Source: a virus. From it: DNA of 23,587 nucleotides. The notes below the pieces were generated by a model. The model had not been told where the DNA came from, did not search any database, and worked only from the letters and a program-made list of their open reading frames with translations. The stretch spans positions 1 through 23,587 of IMG/VR virus record IMGVR_UViG_3300043466_000571; one strand, written 5' to 3'. Position 1 is the stretch's first letter, and every line of letters starts with the position of its first letter. This document shows, piece by piece, positions 5,493 to 13,300 of the stretch. A program made the translations under genes and the position numbers.

Positions 5493-6584
5493 ATGACTAA
5501 AGATGAAGTTCAGTTAGAAGCATTAGCTATAACTGACGGTAAACAAAGATGTAGTGTAGTATTAGGTACCGGAGTTGGTAAGACTCTTGTAGGTCTGAAT
5601 CATATAGACAGGAATACTACACCTCTTATGAGAGTACTAATTGTGGCTCCAAAGAAAGCAATCTTCCAGTCTTGGATAGATGATGCTAAAAAGTTTGAGA
5701 AAAACTATTTATTAGATAGAATGGTATTTACTACTTATCTGAGTCTGAATAAACATAATCCTAATGACTATAACGCAGTTTATTTGGATGAAGCACATAG
5801 TTTATTAGACAGTCACCGGGGGTTTTTGCAGTTATACAAAGGTAAAATACTTGGTTTAACGGGTACTCCTCCAAAGAGAAATGACTCAGAAAAAGGTAAA
5901 TTAGTAAATGAATTCTGTCCTGTAGTATATACTTTCAAAGCTGATGATGCTATAGAAAGTAAAATACTGAATGATTACCAGATTGTAGTTCATGAACTGA
6001 ACTTATCTACAGAAAAAGATTATCTAGTAGATATGAGAGGTAAGAAGTTTATGACTAGTGAAGAACAGAATTATATTTATTGGTCAAAAAGGCTGGATGT
6101 TGGCTCTGGAAATGTGCATATGTTGAGAATCATGAGAATGAAAGCTTTAATGGAGTATCCTAGTAAGGAAAAATATGCTAAGCTTTTGTTTGATGATATA
6201 GATACTAAGTGTATTCTATTTGCTAATACTCAAGCTCAGGCAGATAAGTTATGTGACTATAGTTATCATAGTAATAATCCTGATTCAGAAGAAAACCTGC
6301 AAATGTTTAAAAATGGTGAGATTACTAAACTTTCTACTGTGCTCCAGTTAAATGAAGGTGTTAACATACCTAATCTTAGACAAGGTATTATCATGCATGC
6401 ATATGGTAATGAAAGAAAGTCAAGTCAAAGAATTGGTAGATTGCTCCGGTTAAATCCAGATGAGAAAGCTATTGTACATATCTTATGCTATATAGGTACT
6501 GTAGATGAAAAATGGGTAAAAGATTCTTTGGAAGACTTTGATCAGACAAAGATAATTTGGAGAAATTTTAATATCTCTGTGTAA
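5493..6584 (+). CDS. SF2 DEAH-box DNA helicase
   Basis: The protein has 363 residues from ATG 5493 (an in-frame TTG two codons earlier is possible). Motif I is GTGVGKT (25-31), motif Ia lies near VLIVAPKKA, motif II is DEAH (99-102) and motif III is LTGTP (122-126). The C-terminal helicase half ends with motif VI QRIGRLLRL. It is a minimal two-RecA-domain enzyme of the UvsW/type III restriction-helicase group, with no nuclease or accessory domain. It probably remodels branched DNA or R-loops during phage replication, powered by ATP. It follows the HNH gene by six bases. Confidence 0.93.
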   Translation: MTKDEVQLEALAITDGKQRCSVVLGTGVGKTLVGLNHIDRNTTPLMRVLIVAPKKAIFQSWIDDAKKFEKNYLLDRMVFTTYLSLNKHNPNDYNAVYLDEAHSLLDSHRGFLQLYKGKILGLTGTPPKRNDSEKGKLVNEFCPVVYTFKADDAIESKILNDYQIVVHELNLSTEKDYLVDMRGKKFMTSEEQNYIYWSKRLDVGSGNVHMLRIMRMKALMEYPSKEKYAKLLFDDIDTKCILFANTQAQADKLCDYSYHSNNPDSEENLQMFKNGEITKLSTVLQLNEGVNIPNLRQGIIMHAYGNERKSSQRIGRLLRLNPDEKAIVHILCYIGTVDEKWVKDSLEDFDQTKIIWRNFNISV

Positions 6585-6601
6585 TTAACTATATTGTATA
6601 T

Positions 6602-6856
6602 ATGGAAGATAACAAAACACATAGCTTAGTTTTGTACAATGATGATGTACATGACTTCCAATATATTATGGCTTGTTTAGTTAGATTTTGTAGTCATACA
6701 CCGCATCAAGCAGAACAGTGTGCAATTATAGCTCATAATAAAGGGAAATGTGCAGTAAAGTCTGGCACCTTTAATACTATTTTTGAATTACAACAGGATT
6801 TTTCTGAATTAGAAGTAAAAACAGAAATAGAAATATATGAAAGTAGTATGCATTAA
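6602..6856 (+). CDS. clpS: ClpS-like Clp protease adaptor
   Basis: The protein has 84 residues. The ClpS core is clear: VLYNDDVHDF, then HTPHQAEQCAIIAHNKGKCAVKSG. The N-degron pocket residues of ClpS are present (N13, D14, D15 and H45, matching E. coli N34, D35, D36 and H66). In bacteria ClpS binds proteins with bulky hydrophobic N-terminal residues and hands them to ClpA or ClpC for degradation by ClpP. Here only about six residues precede the core, against more than 20 in E. coli, and the in-frame upstream sequence to the nearest stop holds no usual start codon. The delivery extension therefore seems absent, and the protein might bind without delivering. Its 3' end overlaps the next gene by 20 nt. 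Confidence 0.93.
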   Translation: MEDNKTHSLVLYNDDVHDFQYIMACLVRFCSHTPHQAEQCAIIAHNKGKCAVKSGTFNTIFELQQDFSELEVKTEIEIYESSMH

Positions 6857-7100
6857 TGACTCAAATAGACCAGTTAAGATATCAGAGTTTGAATGGATTA
6901 AAAAGGGTGAGCAATATACTGTAGTAGAAGTTGCTCAAATGGGTTTACAAGCTGGTAAACTTGGTTACAAATTAAAAGAGGTAAGTCTTTCTAAAAAATC
7001 ATTTCCATATGAGTATTATGATGCTCATAGATTTGCAATTTTTACTAACGCTCCTGCTATGGCAGAGAAAGTTGAAGAAGCAGATCTAATGGAAGTTTAA
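6837..7100 (+). CDS. Conserved small phage protein
   Basis: The protein has 87 residues and starts inside the end of clpS. It looks beta-rich: KVVCINDSNRP, then WIKKGEQYTVVEV, GKLGYKLKEVSL and a C-terminal YEYYDAHRFAIF. This resembles small SH3-like proteins I recall from Bacteroidota phages. No function is known. The tight overlap with clpS suggests coupled translation, so the two may be made in equal amounts. Confidence 0.8.
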   Translation: MKVVCINDSNRPVKISEFEWIKKGEQYTVVEVAQMGLQAGKLGYKLKEVSLSKKSFPYEYYDAHRFAIFTNAPAMAEKVEEADLMEV

Positions 7101-7116
7101 ACTAAAATAATTTATT

Positions 7117-7332
7117 ATGAAATCAATAAGAGAATGGATGCCTTTTGCCATCTGGCTGTTAATTATTGTAGGTTGGTTTATGAATATTTATAAACTGACC
7201 AGATATGATTTTGATACACCTTTAAAAGCTGAGGCAACAAGAATTGTAGGTGCGGTAGTGTTTCCTTTAGGAGCAGTGATGGGTTACTTAGACATAGAAG
7301 ATGACAATGTACACACAGAAAACATTAGATAA
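7117..7332 (+). CDS. Small two-pass membrane protein
   Basis: The protein has 71 residues with two hydrophobic segments (about 9-24 and 43-58) separated by a short polar loop, and an acidic C-terminus. It is likely an inner-membrane protein. No signal-peptide cleavage site is visible. It overlaps the next gene by 32 nt. It could be a small host-modifying or lysis-related protein, but nothing decides this. Confidence 0.7.
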   Translation: MKSIREWMPFAIWLLIIVGWFMNIYKLTRYDFDTPLKAEATRIVGAVVFPLGAVMGYLDIEDDNVHTENIR

Positions 7333-7660
7333 CATCTATAGTAAATTATCTGTTGCTAAAATTTATAAGATAAGAGCCTGTATAAAAGCTGGACATACAA
7401 TTGCAGATATTGTTAACACATTTAAAATATCCCAACAATATGCATCTGTATTGTTTTTAGAATTTACTGTAACTGAGAAAAGGCACATATCTGCACTTGG
7501 ACACAAGGATGAATCTTATTATGAAGGTGATCCTCCAACAGAATTACCTACTTATAGTGTAAAAGATTTGGAAGGACAAGAGTTACTAATTTTAAAATGG
7601 TTTGAAGATGGGACATATGAAGGCCCTTTACATGGAGATAATGGAGAAGTACAACCATGA
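7301..7660 (+). CDS. Hypothetical protein with helix-turn-helix-like N-terminus
   Basis: The protein has 119 residues from ATG 7301 (a second ATG lies two codons on). Residues 20-50 (KIRACIKAGHTIADIVNTF, then KISQQYASVLF) have the spacing of a helix-turn-helix of the kind found in small regulators and terminase small subunits. The C-terminal half contains acidic and proline-rich stretches (DPPTELPTYSVKDL). DNA binding is plausible but unproven. Confidence 0.7.
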   Translation: MTMYTQKTLDNIYSKLSVAKIYKIRACIKAGHTIADIVNTFKISQQYASVLFLEFTVTEKRHISALGHKDESYYEGDPPTELPTYSVKDLEGQELLILKWFEDGTYEGPLHGDNGEVQP

Positions 7661-7787
7661 GGTTCCAGAAGATTTTAAATTATCAGAGTATTTAATTAAA
7701 AAAGAAATGGAAAATGCAGAATGGAAAGAGTATGAGGAAAAGTTTAAAAAATTACAGGATGATAAAAAGACTAAAACTTCTGAGTAA
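7632..7787 (+). CDS. Small charged helical protein
   Basis: The frame is open from an upstream TTG. ATGs at 7608, 7617, 7632 and 7641 are possible starts, and 7632 or 7641 are preferred because they shorten the overlap with the previous gene. The protein of about 48-51 residues is almost entirely charged and helical (EMENAEWKEYEEKFKKLQDDKK). Function is unknown, and its reality rests mainly on its place in a tightly packed operon. Confidence 0.55.
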   Translation: MEIMEKYNHEVPEDFKLSEYLIKKEMENAEWKEYEEKFKKLQDDKKTKTSE

Positions 7788-7864
7788 AAGATTAATTTTA
7801 GATATTAATCTAAAGAGATCTTATACAAGATTTAAGGGTTATAAAAAATCTAATACTGTAAACA

Positions 7865-7981
7865 ATGAAGAAGGAGATTAAAAATGGTTTATGGAACTTC
7901 TATTGGTTCATTATTAATTCCTTAGCTATAATTGGACTTTTAGGTTTGCTAAGGTATTTGATTTATGGTACATTTTTTTAA
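7865..7981 (+). CDS. Tiny single-pass membrane protein (38 aa)
   Basis: A short gene starts at ATG 7865, a few bases after a purine-rich stretch, and encodes MKKEIKNGLWNFYWF followed by a hydrophobic segment (INSLAIIGLLGLLRYLIYG). It has one predicted membrane span with a basic N-terminus. It overlaps the next membrane-protein gene by 17 nt. The 77-nt gap before it holds two competing hairpins (7790-7810 and 7797-7814) and nothing else I can identify. Confidence 0.55.
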   Translation: MKKEIKNGLWNFYWFIINSLAIIGLLGLLRYLIYGTFF

Positions 7982-8162
7982 ATATCTGATTGTTTGGATA
8001 AGTCAAAACTTGGCTATACCATTCTGGATGGTAGGTCATGTGCATCTATCTGTAAATGTGTATGAGGATATACACGAGATAATTGCATCTTTTGGGATGA
8101 ACATTATTGTAGCTATAGGATTTTGGATTAGTTACAAAGAAGACAAACAAAGAGATAAATAA
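7965..8162 (+). CDS. Small two-pass membrane protein
   Basis: The protein has 65 residues with hydrophobic segments near 6-24 and 43-56 and a strongly charged C-terminus (SYKEDKQRDK), which should stay in the cytoplasm. Two histidines and an acidic patch lie between the spans. It overlaps the tiny membrane-protein gene just upstream. A holin-like or superinfection-related role is possible, but no lysis genes lie next to it, so function stays open. Confidence 0.65.
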   Translation: MVHFFKYLIVWISQNLAIPFWMVGHVHLSVNVYEDIHEIIASFGMNIIVAIGFWISYKEDKQRDK

Positions 8163-8169
8163 TAAGATT

Positions 8170-8562
8170 ATGATTGTAGTAAAAGATAAAAAGCTAAAGA
8201 ATCTGGTTGAAGAAATTTGTAATGAACATCACAACTCTTCTGTACAGCAAGATAGTAACATAGGGTACTTGTGGTACATGTATGTAAATGGATCTAAGCA
8301 AGGTGCATTTAAGCCATTTATGTTTTTAGCAGAGCTTAATCTTCTTGTAGCTACAGGTTATGTAACTGAAGATGAAAAGCAAAACATGCTTGGTATGATG
8401 CTTAGTCAAGATGAAGATAACTTTAATCTTATGGCATATAGTATCTTACATTTTAGAAATCAAAGAATAAAGGATAAAGGTTTGTATAAATCAGATAATG
8501 AAAAATATAGTAATATAGATTATTTGACTCATATATTTAATCCTGAACTGTTCTTAAAATAA
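8170..8562 (+). CDS. Hypothetical protein
   Basis: The protein has 130 residues, starting eight bases after the previous stop codon. It looks helical and globular, with no membrane segment, signal or known motif. Features include NEHHNSSVQQDSNIGYLWYMYVNG at the N-terminal side (seen as two shorter runs, NEHHNSS and GYLWYMYVNG) and an FMFLAELNLLVATGYV core. It belongs to the long unit leading to the replication genes. Function is unknown. Confidence 0.75.
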   Translation: MIVVKDKKLKNLVEEICNEHHNSSVQQDSNIGYLWYMYVNGSKQGAFKPFMFLAELNLLVATGYVTEDEKQNMLGMMLSQDEDNFNLMAYSILHFRNQRIKDKGLYKSDNEKYSNIDYLTHIFNPELFLK

Positions 8563-8570
8563 ACACTTAT

Positions 8571-8822
8571 ATGACAGAAGAAGATTTAATTAATCTTGGT
8601 TTTCAAAAGGTAGATGTACCGGATTCTGAAAGTCAGAATGGTTATGACTATTACTATTATAAGTTGCAACTAATGGATGATTTGGTATTAGTGTCTAGTG
8701 ACAGTGATACTGTAAGAAAGAATACTTGGGAAGTCAAAAACTTTGACTGGCTTGGTGCTAGAATAAGAGACCGGCAAAGTGTTGAAATGTTAAAACAATT
8801 AACAGGAAAATGGTTACGGTAA
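8571..8822 (+). CDS. Small conserved phage protein
   Basis: The protein has 83 residues. It begins MTEEDLINLGFQKVDV and continues with YDYYYYKLQLMDDLVLVSS, then a helical end (QSVEMLKQLTGKWL). I recall this layout (acidic start, LGF, aromatic YYY strand, C-terminal helix) from many small Bacteroidota phage proteins of unknown function. It overlaps the following gene by 13 nt. Confidence 0.78.
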   Translation: MTEEDLINLGFQKVDVPDSESQNGYDYYYYKLQLMDDLVLVSSDSDTVRKNTWEVKNFDWLGARIRDRQSVEMLKQLTGKWLR

Positions 8823-9184
8823 AGTTAGTTAAGAAAAATGGTAAGCTGGGTTATATAGATAACAAAGCTAAACTTAAGTATGAGATCTTTATTGATAAGA
8901 TTAAAGATGGTCAGATCATAGATATGTACTTAGATATTGCTGACGCTGATCATAGTCTTGCACAACTTGCAAAAGTACATGCTTGTATTAGAGCATTGGC
9001 TAAAGAATCTGGATACACATTTGAGGAGATGAAAACTCTTGTAAAGAAACATTCCGGACTATGTTATATAGTAGATGGTATGGAAGAATGCAAGTCTTTT
9101 AAAGACTGTAGCAAAGATGAATTAGTATTAGCTATTGAAGCTTGTATAGAAATTGGTAGAGAGTTAAATGTTAACCTTGAGTAG
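8810..9184 (+). CDS. Possible NinB-like recombination protein
   Basis: The protein has 124 residues. After a basic N-terminus, residues 45-124 carry HSLAQLAKVHACIRALAKESGYTFEEM in separate short helices, then KSFKDCSKDELVLAIEA. The Ser/Asp-rich piece followed by an acidic helix recalls the NinB (phage lambda Orf) single-strand-binding recombination mediators seen in Bacteroidota phages. The match is weak and from memory. Its 3' end overlaps the 3' end of the minus-strand gene by 14 nt. Confidence 0.72.
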   Translation: MVTVKLVKKNGKLGYIDNKAKLKYEIFIDKIKDGQIIDMYLDIADADHSLAQLAKVHACIRALAKESGYTFEEMKTLVKKHSGLCYIVDGMEECKSFKDCSKDELVLAIEACIEIGRELNVNLE

Positions 9185-9485
9185 GTTCTACATAACCTTC
9201 ATCTCCAGGTTCTAGTACTTCTTTTTCATCAAATTTATTTTCAGTAGTAGTTTGTTGTTCTACTTGAGCTAGAAATAATGCTACTGTAAAGAAAGCTCTT
9301 TGAAGCTCATCTAAATCTTTATACTCTTTAGATAAAGTTTCTTTTAGATAAGCATCAGGATCTGAGTTTTTACCCATATGAGTAAATAAATAGAAAGAAG
9401 TAGCTTTCATCATCAGATAATAACTCTTATTAACTGGTACATTGATGATTGCATCATCTTTCATTTCTTTTACTTTGACTGCCAT
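9171..9485 (-). CDS. Conserved hypothetical protein on the opposite strand
   Basis: This is the only gene on the minus strand in the window. The 104-residue protein has a natural composition: MAVKVKEMKDDAIINV, a hydrophobic middle (SYYLMMKATSFYLF), a helix (DLDELQRAFFTVALFLAQ) and an acidic tail (VLEPGDEGYVEP) that I recall from other Bacteroidota phage proteins. The plus strand has no long competing frame here. Its 3' end runs 14 nt into the 3' end of the 8810 gene, and its start faces the UDG gene. Function is unknown. Confidence 0.85.
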   Translation of the reverse strand: MAVKVKEMKDDAIINVPVNKSYYLMMKATSFYLFTHMGKNSDPDAYLKETLSKEYKDLDELQRAFFTVALFLAQVEQQTTTENKFDEKEVLEPGDEGYVEPTQG

Positions 9486-9502
9486 AACAACTTATTTAAA
9501 AA

Positions 9503-9510
9503 CAAATATA
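9503..9510 (-). promoter_or_regulatory. Possible Bacteroidota -7 promoter element
   Basis: On the minus strand this reads TATATTTG, a match to the Bacteroidota sigma factor -7 consensus TAnnTTTG, 17 nt ahead of the minus-strand start codon. No TTTG is seen at the expected -33 position, so support is weak. Confidence 0.3.
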
Positions 9511-10220
9511 TGAAACAAAATTTTGACGTTGAGGAAATTAAACAAAAAATGTTTGAAAAACTAAAACCAAGTGGTTGGGATAGAATTTTTAAATCTTTTA
9601 TATTTAGTTCTGATTTTGAAAGCATACTTAATAGTTTATGGAACCTTAGTAGTTCAGGTAAAAGATTTACACCACCACTTAAAGATATATTTAGAGCATT
9701 TGAAGAATGTCCGTTAGATTCACTTAAAGTAGTTGTTGTAGGTCAAGATCCTTACCCACAGTTTGGAGTTGCTGATGGTATTGCATTTAGTTGTAGTAAA
9801 ACAAATCAATTACAACCAAGTCTTAGATTTATTTTAAAAGAAGTAGATAAAACAGTATATACTAACAGTAAAGTCAGTGAAAATCTTGATCTTGCTAGAT
9901 GGTCAAATCAAGGTATACTGATGTTAAACACTGCTTTAACTACTGAAGTAAATAAAATTGGTCAACACTATTCTATTTGGAAAACATTTTTAGCATATTT
10001 GTTTGATTATTTATCCAATCATGTCAACGGACTAGTTTATGTTTACATGGGTAAACAAGCTAAAGAGTGGTCGGACTTGATAAATGATAATAACTACAAG
10101 TTTTTTGTTTCTCATCCTGCAAGTGCAGCTTATAACGGATCAGTCTGGGATAGTAAAAATGTATTTGTAGAGGTAAATGAGTTACTTAAAAAGAATTATA
10201 ATCAAGAAATTATTTGGTAA
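9510..10220 (+). CDS. ung: Uracil-DNA glycosylase, family 1
   Basis: The protein has 236 residues, the usual length for the family. It removes uracil from DNA by cutting the glycosidic bond. The water-activating motif is GQDPYP (78-83, catalytic D80), followed by FGVADGIAFS. The uracil-recognition strand is LMLNTALTTE (N140), and the leucine-loop region is HPASAAYNG (H202). The usual GQDPYH has Pro instead of His, and the last loop is shorter than in E. coli Ung. It overlaps the next start codon by one base (TAATG) and opens the replication-gene cluster, so it may protect new phage DNA from uracil. Confidence 0.95.
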   Translation: MKQNFDVEEIKQKMFEKLKPSGWDRIFKSFIFSSDFESILNSLWNLSSSGKRFTPPLKDIFRAFEECPLDSLKVVVVGQDPYPQFGVADGIAFSCSKTNQLQPSLRFILKEVDKTVYTNSKVSENLDLARWSNQGILMLNTALTTEVNKIGQHYSIWKTFLAYLFDYLSNHVNGLVYVYMGKQAKEWSDLINDNNYKFFVSHPASAAYNGSVWDSKNVFVEVNELLKKNYNQEIIW

Positions 10221-10807
10221 TGACAGAAATATTCAAAAGGTTCTCAGATGAGAACATAACTCCGAATGCTTATTATGTTTTAAACTGTATAAGAGAGAAA
10301 ATTGTACCTAATAATTTTATAAATTCTAGTCTAGAATGCAAGAAATTGCAAGTAGATAATTGGTTAACTGAAGATTTGCGTTTAACAAGCAAAAGTCTTA
10401 TATTTATTGAAGAAATCAACGGTTACTTTAAGAAAAGTAAGAAAAAATCTTCTAAAGTTTTAATGGGTGATGACTTTCTAAGAAAGATAGAAGAATATGT
10501 CAATGTTTTTCCAAACAAAAGACTACCTTCTGGTAAATATGCAAAGACAACACCAAAGAATTTAGAAGCTGCTTTTAGATGGTTTTTTGAAAGTTATGAT
10601 TATGAATGGGATACAATATTAAAAGCTACTGAAAAATATGTTGAAGAATATGAAGTTAGAAATTTTGAATATATGAGAACAGCACAATATTTTCTGAGAA
10701 AGCAAAACAATGATAAAAGCTTTGAGTCTGATTTAGCAAATTACTGTGAGATTATCACATCAAGTCCTGAAGATCATCAGGTACATTTTAAGGAAAGAAT
10801 TGTATGA
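10220..10807 (+). CDS. Replication-cluster protein, possible helicase loader
   Basis: The protein has 195 residues from the ATG at 10220 that shares its A with the UDG stop codon; an earlier in-frame TTG is less likely. Residues 10-35 (ITPNAYYVLNCIREKI) look like the first helices of a winged-helix domain. The C-terminal half holds a helical block with EAAFRWFFESYDYEWDTIL and MRTAQYFLRKQ. I recall this protein next to DnaB-type helicases in Bacteroidota phages. A role as DNA-binding adaptor or helicase loader is inferred from position only. Confidence 0.8.
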   Translation: MTEIFKRFSDENITPNAYYVLNCIREKIVPNNFINSSLECKKLQVDNWLTEDLRLTSKSLIFIEEINGYFKKSKKKSSKVLMGDDFLRKIEEYVNVFPNKRLPSGKYAKTTPKNLEAAFRWFFESYDYEWDTILKATEKYVEEYEVRNFEYMRTAQYFLRKQNNDKSFESDLANYCEIITSSPEDHQVHFKERIV

Positions 10808-10986
10808 TAAGAGTAAAATTACTCTTTCTTGCTATAATTGGCAGTCTCCTTGGATATTACATAATTAATTCATTTATCATAAGCATGTCTATATGGCAAT
10901 TCTTATTGATTGAAATAATTATTTCAATATTTCATGAACTGTACAATATTGGTAAAGAAAGTTTTAATCACATAAACCCAGAATAA
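10804..10986 (+). CDS. Small membrane protein (60 aa)
   Basis: The protein has 60 residues and starts in an ATGA overlap with the preceding stop codon. A hydrophobic segment covers about residues 5-24 and a second about 31-45, both rich in Ile and Leu. The C-terminus is polar. It lies directly in front of the DnaB-like helicase gene, with one base between stop and next start region. A membrane tether for replication is a tempting idea but unsupported. Confidence 0.65.
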   Translation: MIRVKLLFLAIIGSLLGYYIINSFIISMSIWQFLLIEIIISIFHELYNIGKESFNHINPE

Positions 10987-10987
10987 A

Positions 10988-11983
10988 ATGGCAGAATTAT
11001 TTAATGGAGCAAGACCTTTACTACCGGTAAGTGAAAGAGATGCTTTAAAGAAAGGTCTCTTAAAGATGAAAGCAAAAAGAAGCGGTGAGCTAAAAGTGCT
11101 CAGAAGTGCTTGGCCAAAATTTAATGATGCCTTTTGTGATGGATTAGAATGGAGAACTATCACTGTAGTAGGTGCTAGACCAGGAACTGGTAAAACTTTA
11201 TTCATGGAACAGTTAATAAGTGATGTTATTGCACTTAACACTGATCAAGAATATAGAATACTTAAGTTTCAAATGGAAATGGTTGATGAAACCAGTGGAA
11301 TTAGAAAATTTAGTCTGATTACAGGAGCTGATTACAACACATTAATGAGTAAGAACCAATTGGTGGACAAAAAGTTGTTTCAAAAATGTGTAGAGTACTA
11401 TGATAAAACACAAAATACCGATTTTGTGGATGTAATTTATGATGCATGTACAATAGATGAGATGTGTGCTACAATCCATTATCATATGGAGAAACACAAA
11501 AAAAATGGTAAGTATACAAACATGCTAATTACAATAGATCACTCTGCATTATTTAGAATTGGTAAAGGACAGAAAGATAAGTTTGATATGTTAGGTCAAT
11601 TAGGTGAAGCACTCACTTATATGAAGAAACATTATCCAGTTGCTTTTCTTGTGCTAAGTCAATTGAATAGAAACATAGATGCTCCAGATAGATCTAGAGA
11701 TGGTGAGTACGGTAATTATGTGTTAGATTCTGATATATATGGTTCTGATGCTTTATTACAGCATGCTGATGTTGTTATGGGTATAAACAAACCTTCTATA
11801 AGAAAGATTAGACATTACGGTCCTGAGAAATTTATTATTCATGATGAAGACATTTTAGTATTTCACTTTTTGAAATCTAGAAATGGAACAACAAGAATAA
11901 GTTTTTTTAAACTAGATCGTGACACTATGAGAATTATAGAAATTGATCCACCAGCACAAGCAGGCGCAAAAATTAAAATTTAA
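10988..11983 (+). CDS. DnaB-type replicative helicase, ATPase domain only
   Basis: The protein has 331 residues. Walker A is GARPGTGKT (62-70). The catalytic Glu lies in FQMEM (E97), Walker B ends in IDHS (D184), and motif H3 is LVLSQLNR (222-228). The C-terminal block holds IYGSDALLQHADVV, as in DnaB proteins. Compared with bacterial DnaB (about 470 residues), the N-terminal primase-binding domain is replaced by about 50 residues. It should unwind DNA 5'-3' as a hexameric ring, in company with the primase at 14034. Confidence 0.92.
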   Translation: MAELFNGARPLLPVSERDALKKGLLKMKAKRSGELKVLRSAWPKFNDAFCDGLEWRTITVVGARPGTGKTLFMEQLISDVIALNTDQEYRILKFQMEMVDETSGIRKFSLITGADYNTLMSKNQLVDKKLFQKCVEYYDKTQNTDFVDVIYDACTIDEMCATIHYHMEKHKKNGKYTNMLITIDHSALFRIGKGQKDKFDMLGQLGEALTYMKKHYPVAFLVLSQLNRNIDAPDRSRDGEYGNYVLDSDIYGSDALLQHADVVMGINKPSIRKIRHYGPEKFIIHDEDILVFHFLKSRNGTTRISFFKLDRDTMRIIEIDPPAQAGAKIKI

Positions 11984-11986
11984 CAT

Positions 11987-12562
11987 ATGAGTAGAAAAGA
12001 AAAAGAAAAAGATTTCTTTGTGCAGCACATAGAAACCTTTAAAAAACTAGGAATTGCTGATCCAACATTTATGATTAAAACTGCATTTTTTCAAAAGGGT
12101 AAGTTTGGTAGACAAACATTATTCTTTGAGAGAGAACTTGCTAAAGGTGAAGACCTTTATATAGAGTTCTATGATAATGTAGATGTTAATGGTAGAAAGG
12201 ATATAGTTCCTATGAATGAAGAGAGACAGTTATTTAAGTACAAGTACAATCCTTATTTTAAAGAGGAGTATGAAACTAAAGAAAGCTTTACAGCTACAGG
12301 TGAACCGTATTTATCTTATACAGTTCCTGTAAGTGAACTAACAGCTGTAATGTCTGATGGTAGTGAGATTACTTATAATTTGTATGAAAAAAGAAAGACT
12401 GAAGCTCCAAAAGTTCAAAATAAGTTATCTGTATTTCCAGATTTTGAAGAAGAGTTTGCTCCTAAGAAAGAAGAGCCATCTTTAGAAAGTTATCCAGAGT
12501 CAACTGCTGAGATTCTTAGAAGAATTGCAGCAGATTTTGAAAAACTAGCACAAAAATTATGA
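11987..12562 (+). CDS. Conserved replication-cluster protein, unknown
   Basis: The protein has 191 residues and lies between the helicase and the Sak4 ATPase. The N-terminal 130 residues look globular and mixed alpha/beta (FFQKGKFGRQTLFFER, then YIEFYDNVDVNG). A linker rich in Pro, Glu and Lys is followed by a C-terminal helix (ILRRIAADFEKLAQKL). Its stop codon overlaps the next start codon as ATGA. I know no function; its constant place in such clusters suggests a replication accessory. Confidence 0.8.
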   Translation: MSRKEKEKDFFVQHIETFKKLGIADPTFMIKTAFFQKGKFGRQTLFFERELAKGEDLYIEFYDNVDVNGRKDIVPMNEERQLFKYKYNPYFKEEYETKESFTATGEPYLSYTVPVSELTAVMSDGSEITYNLYEKRKTEAPKVQNKLSVFPDFEEEFAPKKEEPSLESYPESTAEILRRIAADFEKLAQKL

Positions 12563-13281
12563 GTATAGTACTTCCAACTAAGAAAGTCAAAGCTGAGAGA
12601 CAGAATCCTAAGAGAATTGTAATTTATTCTAAGCCAAAGACCGGTAAAACAACTGCGTATGCTGGTTTAGATAGTAATTTAATTCTTGATCTTGAAAATG
12701 GTAGTGACTATGTAGATGCATTAAAAGTTAAAATTAGCAATCTACAAGAGTTACTAGACACTGGTAAAGCTATCAAAGAAGCTGGTAAACCTTATAAGTT
12801 TATTACTGTAGATACTGTAACTGTATTAGAGGAAATGATACAACCTCTTGCAATTAAATTGTACAGACAGACTCCAATGGGTAAGAACTATGATGGAGAT
12901 AATGTAACTACATTACCTAATGGTGCTGGATATTTATATATTAGGCAAGCATTTTTTCAAGTTTTAGATTTTATTGATACATTAGCGCCCACTATTATTT
13001 TATCTGGTCATATTAAAGACAAACAGGTAGATGATAAAGGAGAGCTTGTAATGTCTGCAAACATTGATTTGACAGGTAAAATTAAATCTCTAATCTGTGC
13101 AAATGCTGATGCTATTGGTTATATGTACCGGAAAGGTAACAAGACCATTTTGTCTTTTAAGACTAATGAAGAAGTTACTTGTGGCGCAAGACCTGAGCAC
13201 TTACGTAATGAAGAAATAGTAGTTACAGAAATGAATGAAAAAGGTGAATTAGATTTTCACTGGGATAAAGTTTTTATATAA
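12559..13281 (+). CDS. Sak4-like RecA-family ATPase
   Basis: The protein has 240 residues. Walker A is SKPKTGKTT (24-32), followed by LILDLENGSDY, and Walker B is FITVDTVT (D85). ILSGHIKDK follows in the position of a later RecA-core motif. This matches the short AAA_24/Sak4-type ATPases of phages, which promote single-strand annealing or strand exchange together with a phage SSB. The next gene is an SSB-like protein, which fits that pairing. Confidence 0.9.
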   Translation: MSIVLPTKKVKAERQNPKRIVIYSKPKTGKTTAYAGLDSNLILDLENGSDYVDALKVKISNLQELLDTGKAIKEAGKPYKFITVDTVTVLEEMIQPLAIKLYRQTPMGKNYDGDNVTTLPNGAGYLYIRQAFFQVLDFIDTLAPTIILSGHIKDKQVDDKGELVMSANIDLTGKIKSLICANADAIGYMYRKGNKTILSFKTNEEVTCGARPEHLRNEEIVVTEMNEKGELDFHWDKVFI

Positions 13282-13300
13282 CAATTAAATAAAAAGTAAA

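Noticed and set aside
10924-11241. 105-residue minus-strand frame opposite the DnaB-type gene start
   Set aside because: It overlaps the Walker A coding region of the helicase and has no supporting motif.
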